From: Hexactinellida sp. DTS-2022
Lineage: Eukaryota > Porifera > Hexactinellida
NCBI GenBank assembly: GCA_028753945.1
Contig: JAPNXP010000002.1
Coordinates: 5,642,001-5,706,000 of the forward strand
Length of the DNA stretch: 64,000 nucleotides
Direction of reading: 5' to 3'
Notes under the pieces: generated by a model
Seen by the model: the letters and a program-made list of their open reading frames with translations, nothing else
Database searches by the model: none
Told to the model about the DNA's origin: nothing
Translations under genes and position numbers: made by a program
In this document: positions 11,210-22,411 of the stretch, piece after piece
How positions within the stretch are numbered: position 1 is the stretch's first letter
How the letters are laid out: each line of letters begins with the position of its first letter

Positions 11210-11556
11210 CAGTCAACTCCCGTTGTAACGAAGTGCTTGGGACCGTAGTGTCTTTTCGTTATAAGCGGAGTTTGTTATAACCGGAGTTCGTTATAAGCGG
11301 AGTTCGATATTAAAAGAGTTCAATGCATATTGGATTTCGTTTTAACCGGAATTCGTTTTAACCGGAGTAAATTAATACATTAGAGACTATATGGGATTCA
11401 AATGACTTTGTTATAAGAGGAGTTTGGTTATATCCATTTCGTTGTAACCAAAGTTTTAATAATGCGATAAGATGGAAGGATTTCCGGACCACTGAATGAC
11501 TTCGTTATATTCAGATACTTCGTTATATTCGACTTGGTTATAACGGGAGTTGACTG
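11210..11556. mobile_element. TA-bounded pogo-like MITE with GTTATAAC iterations
   Basis: The ends are CAGTCAACTCCCGTTGTAACG and its inverse (the right one reading CGTTATAACGGG inward as the complement), flanked by TA at 11208-11209 and 11557-11558. The motif CGTTATAA...CGGAG is repeated about ten times inside, in both orientations. It is 347 bp with no gene. Confidence 0.85.
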
Positions 11557-11619
11557 TATATACAAGTGGTTCTTAAACACAATTATTTTAGACTCAGATG
11601 CTGACAGAGGAAAACTTTC

Positions 11620-12060
11620 GGTAAGTATATCGTTGCAAGCAGAGACTTTGGTTTACTTACTGTCTGATATAGAAACCTAGAGCGAAGAGAGTCGAGCCCA
11701 TCGGCCCCATCCCGGCGGGATGGTGATGGATTCCGAAGAGTATATTGTTTGCAAGCAGAGACTTTGGTTTACTTAATGAATTATTTAGTAACGATATAAT
11801 CAAACTCCTAGGGAGAAAAAGGGAGAGGGAAAGCCCGTGAGTTATTGTTTTGCAAGCTGAGACTTTGGTTTACTTAATATCTGATATATAAACTATATAC
11901 GCACAGAGCTCCGAATGTGCAAACGGGAGACATTCCTATTTTTATTACTGTGCCAACTATACTATAGTATAGTGGCCCAGTATTGGAATCACTGACTTTA
12001 TTTTTTACTGTGCCGACTATACTATAGTATAGTGGCCCAGTATTGGAATCACTGCCTTTA
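11620..12060. repeat. Short direct repeats
   Basis: The motif GCAAGCAGAGACTTTGGTTT occurs three times (about 11634, 11751 and 11856, the last with one change) at roughly 110-bp spacing. Downstream, a ~58-bp unit containing the palindrome ACTATACTATAGTATAGT occurs twice (about 11945-12055). No gene is associated. Confidence 0.65.
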
Positions 12061-12080
12061 TTATTTTTATTATTATTTTT

Positions 12081-12632
12081 TTCTCCGTAGACGGTGCCCT
12101 GGCCTGAGCTTTATAGTTGATGGGCTGAAACTTGGCATGTAGGTGCGATGGGACCATCTTTTTTGCACCTGGGGTTACGATTTTTGATTAACAATTTTTT
12201 TACACATCTTTAACACCTTTCAAAATTTGTCTGGTCCATAACCCAAAAGTTGCTTTACTAAACCCCCAAATTTTATTTCACATTTGGATTCGCCATAAGA
12301 TTCTGCGTCTGATGGGAGAAGAAATCTTCCAATAAAGGGGTCAATTTCTGCCATAAATGGGGGTTGAAATTTCTTTGTTTACTCACACTTCAATTTCAGT
12401 AAAGTGTTAAATCTAATTCTATTGTTTAACTTGTAATAATTATATTGATTTAACTTGTTAAATCCTACTCTAGTGATTCAACTTGCGATAATTATATTGA
12501 TTTAGCTTATAAATTCCAGCTGGCTTCTATTTAATTCTAGCATTACTATACAATGGATTAAATAAAATAATATAATATAAGGAATTTGTTGACTCAACTC
12601 AACCAACCGTGGATAACATTGCTAAAATATAT
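12081..12632 (+). repeat. Direct repeat DR1, copy 1
   Basis: It starts TTCTCCGTAGACGGT and ends GTGGATAACATTGCTAAAAT, and is almost the same as 12923-13474. It carries the line CCTGGCCTGAGCTTTATAG early and several TTCAACTTG/TTGATTTAACTTG iterations late. There is no coding frame. Confidence 0.75.
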
Positions 12633-12788
12633 TACTACTAATATATTTTATTATCAATACAAAATGAATGAATGGCAATAAACTCTAGATGGTTTGTGAT
12701 AGAAACAAACTTCAAATTCAACAATCGTTCCTTGTGACTCCGACCACTTAACAAATGGTTCTTCACACCTTGGGCGTTGATGACTTGG

Positions 12789-12921
12789 CGAAAAAAAATC
12801 CAAAATTGCAGCCTGCGCCGACAACATGATCCTTTGGAGGCACTATAAATAAACAACCAACAAAATATAGTGCCACCAAAGGAACATGCGTCGGCACAGT
12901 TTTCAATTTTGGATTTTTTTT
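12789..12921. repeat. Small hairpin element, copy 1
   Basis: Inverted arms of about 58 bp run from AAAATCCAAAATTGCAGCC through CCTTTGGAGGCACTAT, and back through ATAGTGCCACCAAAGG to CAATTTTGGATTTT. A second copy sits at 15229-15357. It is a palindromic MITE-like unit without a visible TSD. Confidence 0.6.
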
Positions 12922-12922
12922 T

Positions 12923-13474
12923 TTTCTCCGTAGACGGTCCCCTGGCCTGAGCTTTATAGTTGGCGGGCTGAAACTTGGCATGTAGGTGCGATGGGACCGT
13001 CTAATTTGCACCTGGGGTTACGAATTTTGATTAACAGATTTTGGACACATTTAACACCTTTCAAAATTTGTCTGGTCCATAACTCAAAAATTGTTTTACT
13101 AAACCCCCAAATTTTGTTTCACATTTGGATTCGCCATAAATTCTGCGTCTGATGGGAGAAGAGATTTTTGAATAAAGGGGTCAATTTCTGCCATAAATGG
13201 GGTTAGAAATTATATTGTTTACTCACACTTCAATTTCAGTAAAACTGTGAAATCTAAGTCCATTGTTTCAACTTGTAATAATCATATTGATTTAACTTGT
13301 TAAATCCTACTCTAGTGATTCAACTTGCGATAATTATATTGGTTTAACTTATAAATTCCAGCAGGCTTCTATTTAATTCTAGTATTACTATACAATGGAT
13401 TAAATAAAATATTATAATATAAGGAATTTGTTGACTTAATTCAACTTAACCGTGGATAACATTGCTAAAATTTA
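12923..13474 (+). repeat. Direct repeat DR1, copy 2
   Basis: This is the second copy of the unit at 12081-12632, about 842 bp downstream and in the same orientation. It differs by scattered substitutions and small indels. The hairpin element lies between the copies. Confidence 0.75.
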
Positions 13475-13483
13475 TAACTAAAA

Positions 13484-14409
13484 CAGGTATCCCTCTTTTA
13501 CGCGGTAGATGCGTTCCTTGAAAACCCCGCGTAAAACGAAATCGCGTAAAAAAACGGTTCATTCTCATACAGTCGAAATCGGGTTTTTTTGCTCCCCAAA
13601 ATGCACGACAAAAGGAGGCAAAAAAACCCAATAAGCAAAAAAATCCGATGGAAAACACATTAAGATATCTCATTTTTGCACGACAAAAGGAGGCAAAAAA
13701 ACCCAATAAGCAAAAAAACCCGTGGCAAAAAAACCCGATTTCGACTGTAGTAACACATATTAAACCAATAGATGCGTTTCCAAATATTATCAACATCGAA
13801 TAAAATTATAAAAACCTAGTGTTTAAACATTCAATAATCCAACATCCGGACCTCTCAGATAGCCAAGGCTTCCGTGTGTATGTAAATCCCATTGGAATTC
13901 CCATGGGATTTCCAATATGGATTAGAATGGAAATTATTTTAACCTATGGGAATCCAGATAGAAACCAACTTGTGAGAGTACTCGGGAATTCCCACAGAAA
14001 GGGAATTGTGTTGTGAATGCAATTAAAATTCACTTCACACCGCAACCCTACACCTTCGGGTACCTCCCACAAACGAGTAACTTTGGTGTGAATAGTGAAG
14101 CAAATATGTATTCATTTGACCAATGATATTTTTGGATGAACTTACTATACGACAAATACATATCCCTAACTATCTACTATCTCTAAATCATCATTTTATT
14201 GTGGTTTTTTTAAATGTAGAATCGCTTTGTAACCACTAAATCTTAAAAAATATAGAAAATATCCACAAAAAATAGAATTATTTGCATGAAAATCATAGAT
14301 AAACCGCGTAAAACGAGTTTAGGATCGCGTAAAAAGTTTTAGTCATAAAAAATTGTTCCGCGTAAAGGAAAACGCGTAAAAAAAAACCGCGTAAAACGAG
14401 GTATAACTG
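13484..14409. mobile_element. CGCGTAAAA-type TA MITE, copy 2, with nested insert
   Basis: The left end is CAGGTATCCCTCTTTTACG and the right end is its inverse, CGTAAAACGAGGTATAACTG, then TA at 14410-14411. The interior is colinear with 5603-6311 except for the 178-bp insert at 13570-13747. Several GCGTAAAA iterations line both ends. Confidence 0.75.
13570..13747. mobile_element. 178-bp TA-bounded MITE nested in copy 2
   Basis: The ends are CAGTCGAAATCGGGTTTTTT and its inverse, flanked by TA at 13568-13569 and 13748-13749. Inside, a unit with GCACGACAAAAGGAGGC occurs twice. The copy at 5603-6311 has the uninterrupted CTCATAGTAAC at this point, so the empty site is known and TA is the duplicated target. 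Confidence 0.9.
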
Positions 14410-14452
14410 TAATATCATTTATTATCAATACATAATGAATGAATGGCTTTAA

Positions 14453-15129
14453 CCGTAGACTGCCGGTGTGATTGTCAGGAAAATAACTTAACCTCTAGTT
14501 CTTTGTATATAATATGTAGAACCTATAAATTTGAAATCCAACAAGAGCACAATAATATATTAATATTACTAAATTTTTGAAAAGATTTATTAGAGGATTT
14601 AGACAAAAAGTGGTGACACATACTTTCTCTTTAAATCGATATAACGCCGTTAATATTTAAGTAATCCTTTGTTTCTAAACAGGAACAAATACGACTATCT
14701 TATCAGTTATCAGATCTCAAAATTTGAAGAATTCTGCATCAGGAAACTAAAGTTACGTCATTTACATAAAAATGATAAATCGGTATTTGATGAACCATGG
14801 ATTACGAAAATATACATAAATTTGAGTGTCACAACTCTATATTAGTCCACCCAAATATCCTAAAACAGATAAGATTAGTCTAATATCTTCTTATGGGTAT
14901 TCCCACGGTGAGATTTTCACATTTCTTATCTATAAAAGTAAGAGGGTGGCAAGTGGAGCAGTTCACTTTTATGCTACGTCATCATAGCAAATTCTGAAAA
15001 TTTTGATTTTTTGATTGAAATCGATTGAGAATACGAAACCATTTCTAAATCCGAATTTTCTCGAAATTTGAATGATTAGATCGACATTTTCCCTCCTGAC
15101 ACAACGTGTATCAGTTAGGCAGTCTACAG
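14453..15129 (+). mobile_element. TTAA-bounded MITE, family F2, complete copy
   Basis: It begins CCGTAGACTGCC after TTAA (14449-14452) and ends GGCAGTCTACAG before TTAA (15130-15133). It is 677 bp and non-coding. Confidence 0.8.
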
Positions 15130-15228
15130 TTAAACTCAAGATTGTTTATGATAGAAACAAACTTCAAATTTATCTACCATTCCTTGTGACTCGGATCAAA
15201 ACACCTTGGGCGTTGATGACTTTGCTAA

Positions 15229-15357
15229 CAAAAATCCAAAATTGCAGCCTGCGCCGACAGGATGTTCCTTTTGGAGGCACTATCAATAAACAACCAACAA
15301 AATATAGTGTCACCAAAGGAACATGCGTCGACACAGGCTGAAATTTTGGATTTTTTT
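15229..15357. repeat. Small hairpin element, copy 2
   Basis: This is the second copy of the palindrome at 12789-12921. The preceding ~85 bp (GATAGAAACAAACTTCAAAT onward) is also shared, so the repeated block is larger than the hairpin itself. Confidence 0.6.
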
Positions 15358-15962
15358 TCTCGAATTTAAGGTCCAGGTATACTCTAGAGCACTTCTACCA
15401 AAAGTATTTACCCAATTTAACTCAATTTTTTACAGCGTATATACTTCTTCTTCAGGATGCCAAAAATACAATAATATTGCCATATTCACTAAGAGAGGAA
15501 AAATCTTTTTTTAAATTTTACCACTATTGGGTAGAAGATCAATCAGCAAAGATGAACAAGACCAATAATATTATTGATTGAATGTGTTTAGCTGGATGTA
15601 ATAAATCTAATGAGTGCAGGAATTGTGAATATCTGGATTTTTCTGGATTTCAAATACTTTTATGTGATGTCGACTTTCAAATGAAGATTTTCCTGATCCA
15701 AAATCCAAAAAGCACATGAACTATCCATAATAGAATAAATCGCTGCACTCATTAGTTTTATCTTCACGAGATCCATCCGAAACCGTTGAGCTTTTGATTC
15801 CACGACCAAAATTGACAAAATGACCTATTACACAAAACTGAAAATGTTAGTTTTGAGATATAGGCTTTTGAAATATGAATATAAAATTTTAGGTAAAGTA
15901 TAGAGGAGGAAAACTAGTAAATTCACGTTGTTCATTCAAATTCTAACTCACTATGTGTATTG

Positions 15963-16140
15963 AAGTGAATTAGCCGCCGCCACAACCACTTGCACCTCCA
16001 AAGCCACTTCCGTTCTCCCTCCCAGTTTGGTATTTATCTCTTCACCCAACACCAAGTTGACGTGACCCCACAATTGTTAGGAGCACTATTGGGATCCCAA
16101 TCTAATCCTCCACCCAATAAGCACGGCCCTGCGCATTCAA
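15963..16140 (-). repeat. GC-rich repeat fragment, copy 2
   Basis: In reverse complement it matches the island at 8330-8440 around GCAGGGCC...TTATTGGGT and the following GGTGG-rich part. It lies inside the enlarged F1 element, next to the satellite. Confidence 0.5.
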
Positions 16141-16204
16141 TAGTGTTCATTTCAATTTAAATTTGAAATTATTCCTCAATTATCCCTATATTGAACACAA
16201 AATT

Positions 16205-16975
16205 CTAAATTACACCTGTGCCGAGAGCATTTTCGTAGTAATTGCAATTATTTCCATAAATTTCTAAATAGAACTACCAAAAGTCTAAAATTACACCTGT
16301 GCAGACAGTAATTCCCTTTGTATTTTGATTATTCGTATATGAATCCCTATATTTACCTACCAAACCAAAATTACACCTGTGCCGACATTAAAATCCTTTA
16401 TATTTGCAATTATTCCAATATAAACCTATATTGAACTACCAAAAATCAAAAATTACACCTGTGCCGACATCAATTTCCCTTATATTTGCAATTATTTCAA
16501 TATAAATACTATATTGAACTACCTAAATCAAAAATTACACCTGTACCAAAAGCAATTATATTTGTATTTGCAATTATTCTAATATAAATCCTAAATTGAA
16601 CTAACCAAAATCAAAAATTACACCTGTGCCGACATCAATTTCCTAAATATTTGCAATTATTCTAATATAAATCCTATATTGAACTACCTAAAATCAAAAA
16701 TTACACCTGTACCAAAGCAATTTTATTTTATTTGCAATTATTCTAATATCAATTCTATATTGAACTACCTAAAATCAAAAATTACACCTGTACCAAAAGC
16801 AATTATATTTGTATTTGCTATTATTCCTATATAAATCCTATATTGAACTACCTAAAATCAAAAATTACAACTGTACCAAAAGCAATTTTATTTGTATTTG
16901 CAATTATTCTAAAATAAATCCTATATTGAACTAACTAACAATCAAAAATTACACCTGTGCCAACAGCAATTTCCC
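16205..16975 (+). repeat. 83-bp satellite, about ten units
   Basis: The anchor AAATTACACCTGTGCCGACA (or ...GTACCAAAAGC) recurs near 16210, 16290, 16370, 16450, 16533, 16615, 16697, 16778, 16861 and 16945. Each unit continues with TTTGCAATTATT and TATATTGAACTACC. Units differ by a few bases. A single related stretch (AAATTACCACCTGTGCC) occurs near 28470 inside another element. Confidence 0.85.
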
Positions 16976-17205
16976 TTTAATATTTTATTAATTTTTAATT
17001 TTTTTATTTTTTTATTTTTTTATTTATCAGAGACAAGGTCACAAAAATGTGTCAAACTTGAAAGATATATGGAGTTTTTCTTAGAAATTTCTTGGGAGTA
17101 CACATGGATATCAATACAATCCAAAAATACAATAAAAACGAAAAAGACCTTTTTTGGGGTTTTTTCGAAATTTTCCATTTTTCTAGAGTATACCTGGACC
17201 TTAAG

Positions 17206-17488
17206 CACTTAAATGAATCTAAATTGATGAAGTTTAATTAGACAGGCACTGTTAAGACCCTTTGGACGATACATAATTCTTAACTTCAAAAGAAACAACT
17301 GGAAACATCCTTAAAGCACTATTTTATCAATTTGGAGTTTTTTAACAGTGATTGCATCAAAAATTGGTTTTTCTCGATTTAAGCACTTAAATGAAAGTAA
17401 ATTGAGGAAGTTGAATCACATAGGTTCTGTTAGGACCCTTTGGAAGATAATTTATTATTAACTTCAAAAGAAACAACTGGAAACATCC
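17206..17488 (+). repeat. 175-bp tandem repeat, left part
   Basis: A unit of about 175 bp runs from AAGCACTTAAATGAA to TTTTTCTCGATTT and begins again at about 17383. The array is interrupted by the F3 element and resumes at 19083. Together roughly three and a half units can be counted. Confidence 0.75.
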
Positions 17489-17492
17489 TTAA

Positions 17493-19082
17493 GGCCCCTC
17501 TTTGGTTAATTTGGTAATTGAGATTAGACTGTTTTCGTATGGTACACAGTAAAGTATAGATATCTACATTGAAAATTTCAAGTGAATCTGAGCTCTACTT
17601 TTGCTGTTAATACCAGTTTAGTGCTCAGGAATGTGTGTATCATCATGAAAATGTCAATTTTCAATTGAAAATATATTTACATTTGGTTCAACTATTGCAA
17701 ATTTGGTCTAAATAGTTTGAAACCAAGTCTAAACTGATGAAGACATATGTAATTCGGGGGGATTTTTCAAACTAACCACTAACATACAAACTTTGAGAGT
17801 TATAGCCCTTTGAAGTCACATTTTGACTGACAATTTTTGCATTATTCGATGTTTTATGTAAATATGCGGTCCAAGTCGAACTTCAAAGATATAGAATTCT
17901 GAATTTTTTTATGCTAGAGGTTAGTTTGAAAAATCCCCACGGATTACATATGTCCTCGTTAGTTTAGACTTGGTTTCAAACAATTTGGACCAAATTTGCA
18001 ATAGTTGAACCAAAAATAAATGGAATTTTAAATTTACTTTTCACACTATTATGAGGGTATTCCGGTCAATATATAGGACAGCAATCTTTTGGAAAATGGT
18101 TTCAATTGTGATTCTAATGGGTTTGCAATATTATATGGATGTGATGGGAAATTTAGTGCTAAGCTCTAAAGTTTATAGTTTTGAATAAATAAATATGCAA
18201 AATCATCAAAAATGGGCACATTTTATGCCCATATATGGTCATTTGGAAGATTTTTGCGAGTTAGGGTCATAAAATGTATTATGGACGAATAGGAAACCGG
18301 GTATTGCGAGCATTTTGCACTCAAATATTTCATTATTGGTCGACGGGTTTCTGAGATTCAATGTAGAGATGTGAAAGGACCACCCAATGAGTTGAAAGGT
18401 CAGTAAGTTTAAAATGCTAAAGCGTTCACAGTTTTTATCCAAATTGTTTGAAACCAAGTGTAAACGATTGAATATATATTTAATATGGGAATGACCCTTG
18501 ATCTAAACTTTACAATACAAACTTTCGAAGTTAATGCCCTTTGAAGTCAGACCAGGCACCTTGACAGTCCAAATCTGACTTCAAATGACTATAACTCGGG
18601 ACTTAATTTTTGGAATGTTGAAAATTTAGGCTTACAACCTAAGTAGATATGCAAATATACTTTTGTATGAATAACAACTATATTGAAAACAAATTGTGGC
18701 AGTGCCAGCCTACAAAACTTTCATTCCATTTGAAAAAGTCACCCTCCATGATGTCCTTCACATTCCTGGATCTTATAATGGTCGCTACAGCAAAACTATT
18801 AGTCAGATTCACCTGAAATTTTCAATGTGGCTTTACTTTCTGGTGTACTATCCAAAAACAATCGAATCTCAATTTATCTGACCAGCATTGTGTGGCCGTA
18901 AATTATATTACTTTCAATTTGGCCATATAACAGACATTCCCCAATTTCAAATTGCTCTAGTGAGTTCAATTGTCCTCAGAATTAAGCCAAATTTTCCTAT
19001 ATTATCCTCCCGGGTATTATAACTAATAAAAACGAAATAAACTCAAATATTTAAATAATTCAAAATTAACCCGAGAGGGGCC
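17493..19082. mobile_element. TTAA-bounded element, family F3, complete copy
   Basis: The ends are GGCCCCTCTTTGGTTAATTT and an inverse ending GAGGGGCC, flanked by TTAA at 17489-17492 and 19083-19086. The flanks rejoin to ACATCC-TTAA-AGCACTATTT, which occurs uninterrupted near 17307-17325 in the neighbouring 175-bp unit, so the empty site is known. The interior contains inverted copies of TTTAGACTTGGTTTCAAAC (about 17710-17730 and 17970-17990). A 61-codon frame at 18696-18881 recurs in the second copy but has no recognisable domain. The element is 1590 bp with no transposase. Confidence 0.85.
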
Positions 19083-19370
19083 TTAAAGCACTATTTTATC
19101 AATTTGGAGTTTGTTAACAGTCAATACAACAAAAATTGTTTTTCTCGATTTTAAGCACTGAATGTAAATTTTAGGAAGTTGAATTACATAGGTACTGTTA
19201 GGACTCTTTGGACGATGATTAATTCTTAACTTCAGAAGAAACAACTGGAAACGTCCTTAAACCACAAAATTAACAATTTGTAATTTTTTAACAGTCATTG
19301 CATCAAAATAGTTTTCTCGATTTTAAGTACTTAAGCCCTTTTTCTCAAAGGGCTTAGAAAAAGTATTTAG
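19083..19370 (+). repeat. 175-bp tandem repeat, right part
   Basis: This continues the array at 17206-17488 after the F3 insertion, with one further full unit from about 19155 and a partial one. It runs into a palindrome-rich stretch built on AAGCCCTTT and its inverse (19330-19420). Confidence 0.7.
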
Positions 19371-19570
19371 GCTTAAGCACCTTCTGATAAGGGTTGGGCT
19401 CGAGCTTAAGCCCTTTTGTTACTGCTTGACCCCATGTCTGCTAGATACTACTGATTATTTATAATTTATTTATGTATTTGAAATGTATACGTGTAATATA
19501 AGACAATTAATATTATCTAAACAAAATAATGTCATTGACTTATTTTAATAATTCCTCAAGCTATCTTCAC

Positions 19571-19792
19571 TTAGCACCATCGATTCATACTGACCTCACT
19601 CCTATTAATCCATTCGTCAGTGATTTTGCCAATATCCAATTGGTCTAATATTTCATTATGTACATTGCATAATGCACATGCATTCAATCTGTCTTCTGAC
19701 ATTGTGCTGAAAGATACGTTTTTATACGTCTTAAGCAGCTAAATCCGCGTTCAGCAAACATGACGTACAAGGTAAAAGATGGTAGAGCTTAA
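19571..19792 (-). pseudogene. hAT transposase C-terminal remnant
   Basis: The minus strand gives AERGFSCLRRIKTYLS, then after a one-base shift MSEDRLNACALCNVHNEI followed by LDQLDIGKITDEW and a stop at 19571-19573. The block with a GFSCLRRIKTYL core followed by SEDRLNAC is the hAT dimerisation region. Nothing convincing of the catalytic part was found upstream (to about 20100), so this is an isolated fragment. Confidence 0.7.
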
Positions 19793-20262
19793 GGAATAAA
19801 ACCAAGTTAGGCCACATGAGACGATGATGAGACTTCTCAGAAAGATACTTGTGAAGGTACTTCAGATCAGTCGTGTTTTTGGTAGGGTTGGATATTTACT
19901 AACACGATCCCATTGCATTATCTCTAACTTCAAAAACCTCTATTAAGCCAGGAGATAGTCAAGTTAGATATAATGCAACTTTTCACTAAGGTAGAACTAG
20001 ATGCAACCACTTCTAACATTAATGATCCACCCTAGTACTATGCAAGTACGGTGATCTTATATTACTGTGGGAAATTGGATTCCAGAATAATTATGTTATT
20101 CTTCATATTAATTCGTCAGCTTCTTATCAATACGTAGCATTTGGTTTCAAAACTTTTCCAATAATATATCATGAGTTATGACCAATTGATGACTATGGTT
20201 TTATCTGTTTTGTCATATTTTCACACCTCAAGGCCCTCAAATATACAATAAAGTATTATATA

Positions 20263-20470
20263 ACACCCGAATCTGTTATTACAAAGAAGGAAATAGCATT
20301 TGCGATAAAATGAGATGTTACACAACACGAACCAAACATTATTTGATAGGTTATGGACTTTTTCCCCTCAAAAGGGGGCAAAGAATCGCACATTTCATAC
20401 CTGTTGATTTTTCAGAAAAGCTTTGAGATATAATGATTATAGCCATCAGTAAATACTTGACTTTCTATGC
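20263..20470 (+). pseudogene. Decayed second copy of the unknown gene at 10573-11149
   Basis: The stretch GGAAATAGCATTTGC onward, including GTTACACAACACGA, the AAAGGGGGCAAA motif and the ACTTTCTATGCG tail, aligns to 11005-11205. All frames are broken. Similarity continues past the stop codon of copy 1, so the shared unit includes 3' flanking sequence. This supports duplication of DNA rather than of spliced RNA. Confidence 0.6.
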
Positions 20471-21213
20471 GAATATAATACATTTTTGGAACTTAGGTGT
20501 CATAATTTCAACATGACCATATATGGTAATTTTGATGTACCAATTTTGATGACCAAGCGAATTTTTTACTCTTGATCTATGTCCTCAGAGACTTGCTCTA
20601 AAATTCTAATCATATCATGATACAATTTCTTACTCATTGGATAACCTTTTGGGATTATATTTTAATTCAAATGATGTATTCTGATTTCAATGCCCATATA
20701 TGGTGTGAGCAGAGTGGCAATATTTTAATAAGGTGACAAAAATCCAAATTCGGTTCCAAATGAGATAGTGCTTAGCTCTAAATTGCTAAAAATAACCTAA
20801 TTCAATTTCAAATGACAATATCTATTTTATACTGCTTGGGAACTCATTTTTTCGCACTTTCAAATTCTGGACTCAGCCACTTCGACACAACAGAAAAACC
20901 GTATTTTGTGAAAAAGTTTCAAAAACACATGAAAAGTGGCGTTTTATAGACATATACCCCCAAATAAAGGTTCTGAGTAATTTTAGAGAAAAGAATAGTC
21001 ATTACCGTGTTGTATTAGATGATATAAGCTCTGTCCTATGATAAAAAAGATTAAATTAATGTAGTGAGAGACTTTAAAAAATTGGTTTTGTTGTATTAAT
21101 TTGAATTGAAACTATATTTAGAATTTTAAAAATTCCATAATATAGAAACAAGACAAATACATTCTGATATTCCTAAATACTCTCAATACACTGTAATAAT
21201 TGTTCCCTTCTAA
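20471..21213. other. Unassigned AT-rich region
   Basis: I see no coding frame or repeat boundary here. It contains TGCCCATATATGG motifs that also occur inside F3, possibly a decayed relative. Confidence 0.35.
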
Positions 21214-21269
21214 GGCCCCTCTTTGATTAATTTGGAAATTGAGATAAGATTGTTTTCGTATAGTACCCA

Positions 21270-22411
21270 CAGTGGTTTGGGGCACGGAATAGTTGAAAAT
21301 TTCCAGGTATAGAAATTGCTTAATTATGGAATAAATAGATTTATAATTGTGTAATTACTAAGTATTTCAAAAATTAACTTGATGGAGTATATATAGCTAT
21401 AACTAGCAACTGTTAAAGATGAAAGAATGTATTTATCAAAATTCCTTAAATTGCGGTATCAAAATATCAAGAATTTCAATTTGCTAGGATTTCGTTTGTA
21501 TCTGCAATATACCTTACTCTTCTTATACATTCTAAATTTAACACATATTCAATCTATTCATATTGTCAAATTGATCCAAATGTCTTATTAACTTCTCAAA
21601 TTTCTTCTTTGGAGCTGAGAGACAAAAATTATCAATATCAAATTATTTTGAAATTTTTAAGTATCCGCTAAAACACATATAGCATTCTATAGCTTAGAAA
21701 TTTCCTGTGGCCATTCTAAGATGGAACATATACAACATATTAAAATATTTAGATGCGCTTCGATGCGCAATATAGAATTTATATTCAAATTCCATTCTCT
21801 ATTTTAAGTTGCTATGAAAATGCTAAAACTAATTATTCGGTACTATTCAGTAGTATATCTTATTGGTTATCCAAATGTTTGTAAATATTGTATATTAAGA
21901 ACAACTGAGCACTTGAGTACAATTTCATCAATGAGAGCAGCGAACTATGAACTCATATTGGGATTTTATAATGAAGGAAGTTAGTTTTGCACAATTCGGA
22001 GGTTATTTAGTGTGATGCACAAGTGACAGCTATGCTAGAAAAAGTCATCTAGGATTTATATGAGTTCTAATACACATTATAATTACAATAGGTAACCATC
22101 TACCCCCTTTACATGAGTGTACAAATCCTTATATCCTTTGGGAACTGGACTTTTACAAAATATTCCCCATGTTCAAGATATTTGAACAACAACTGTGGGT
22201 GAGTATTAAAAGATTGTTAACAAACCAAAATTTTTGTGTTTCATTGATTTACAACAAATCGCCCAGAACTAAACTTAAAAGAGTGGATACACCATTTTTG
22301 ATGATGCCATTCAATTCGCAGCTATCAATAACCCATATGCATTTAATACATCTCATATGTCTATCTGCAACCAGGATACCTATTCTTTACTAACTCCCAT
22401 TTAAACCACTG
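21270..22411. mobile_element. Insert with 9-bp TSD inside F3 copy 2
   Basis: It is bounded by CAGTGGTTT and AAACCACTG. The flanks TAGTACCCA (21261-21269) and TGGTACCCA (22412-22420) are a nine-base duplication with one mismatch; the empty site in F3 copy 1 is TGGTACACA (17540-17548). Nine bases suggests a Mutator-like rather than a hAT element, but the TIR is only nine bases. The interior is AT-rich. A 74-codon frame at 22169-22393 has no recognisable feature. Confidence 0.65.

Larger units (their letters stand above)
15369..17201 (-). mobile_element. F1 MITE in reverse orientation, enlarged by inner repeats
   Basis: The ends are GGTCCAGGTATACTCTAGAG after TTAA (15365-15368) and its inverse CTCTAGAGTATACCTGGACC-type sequence before TTAA (17202-17205). 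The two F1 halves (to about 15870 and from about 17020) are separated by the GC-rich fragment and an 83-bp satellite. The total is 1833 bp, against about 699 bp for a plain F1 copy. Confidence 0.75.

Noticed and set aside
16205..16975. Regularly spaced repeats that could suggest a CRISPR-like array
   Set aside because: The whole 83-bp unit is repeated with only point differences; there are no unique spacers and the context is eukaryotic TE sequence. It is a satellite.
18696..18881. 61-codon frame repeated at 23574-23759 as a possible conserved small protein
   Set aside because: The two copies belong to the same repeat family F3; similarity is expected without selection, and the flanking non-coding parts are equally alike.
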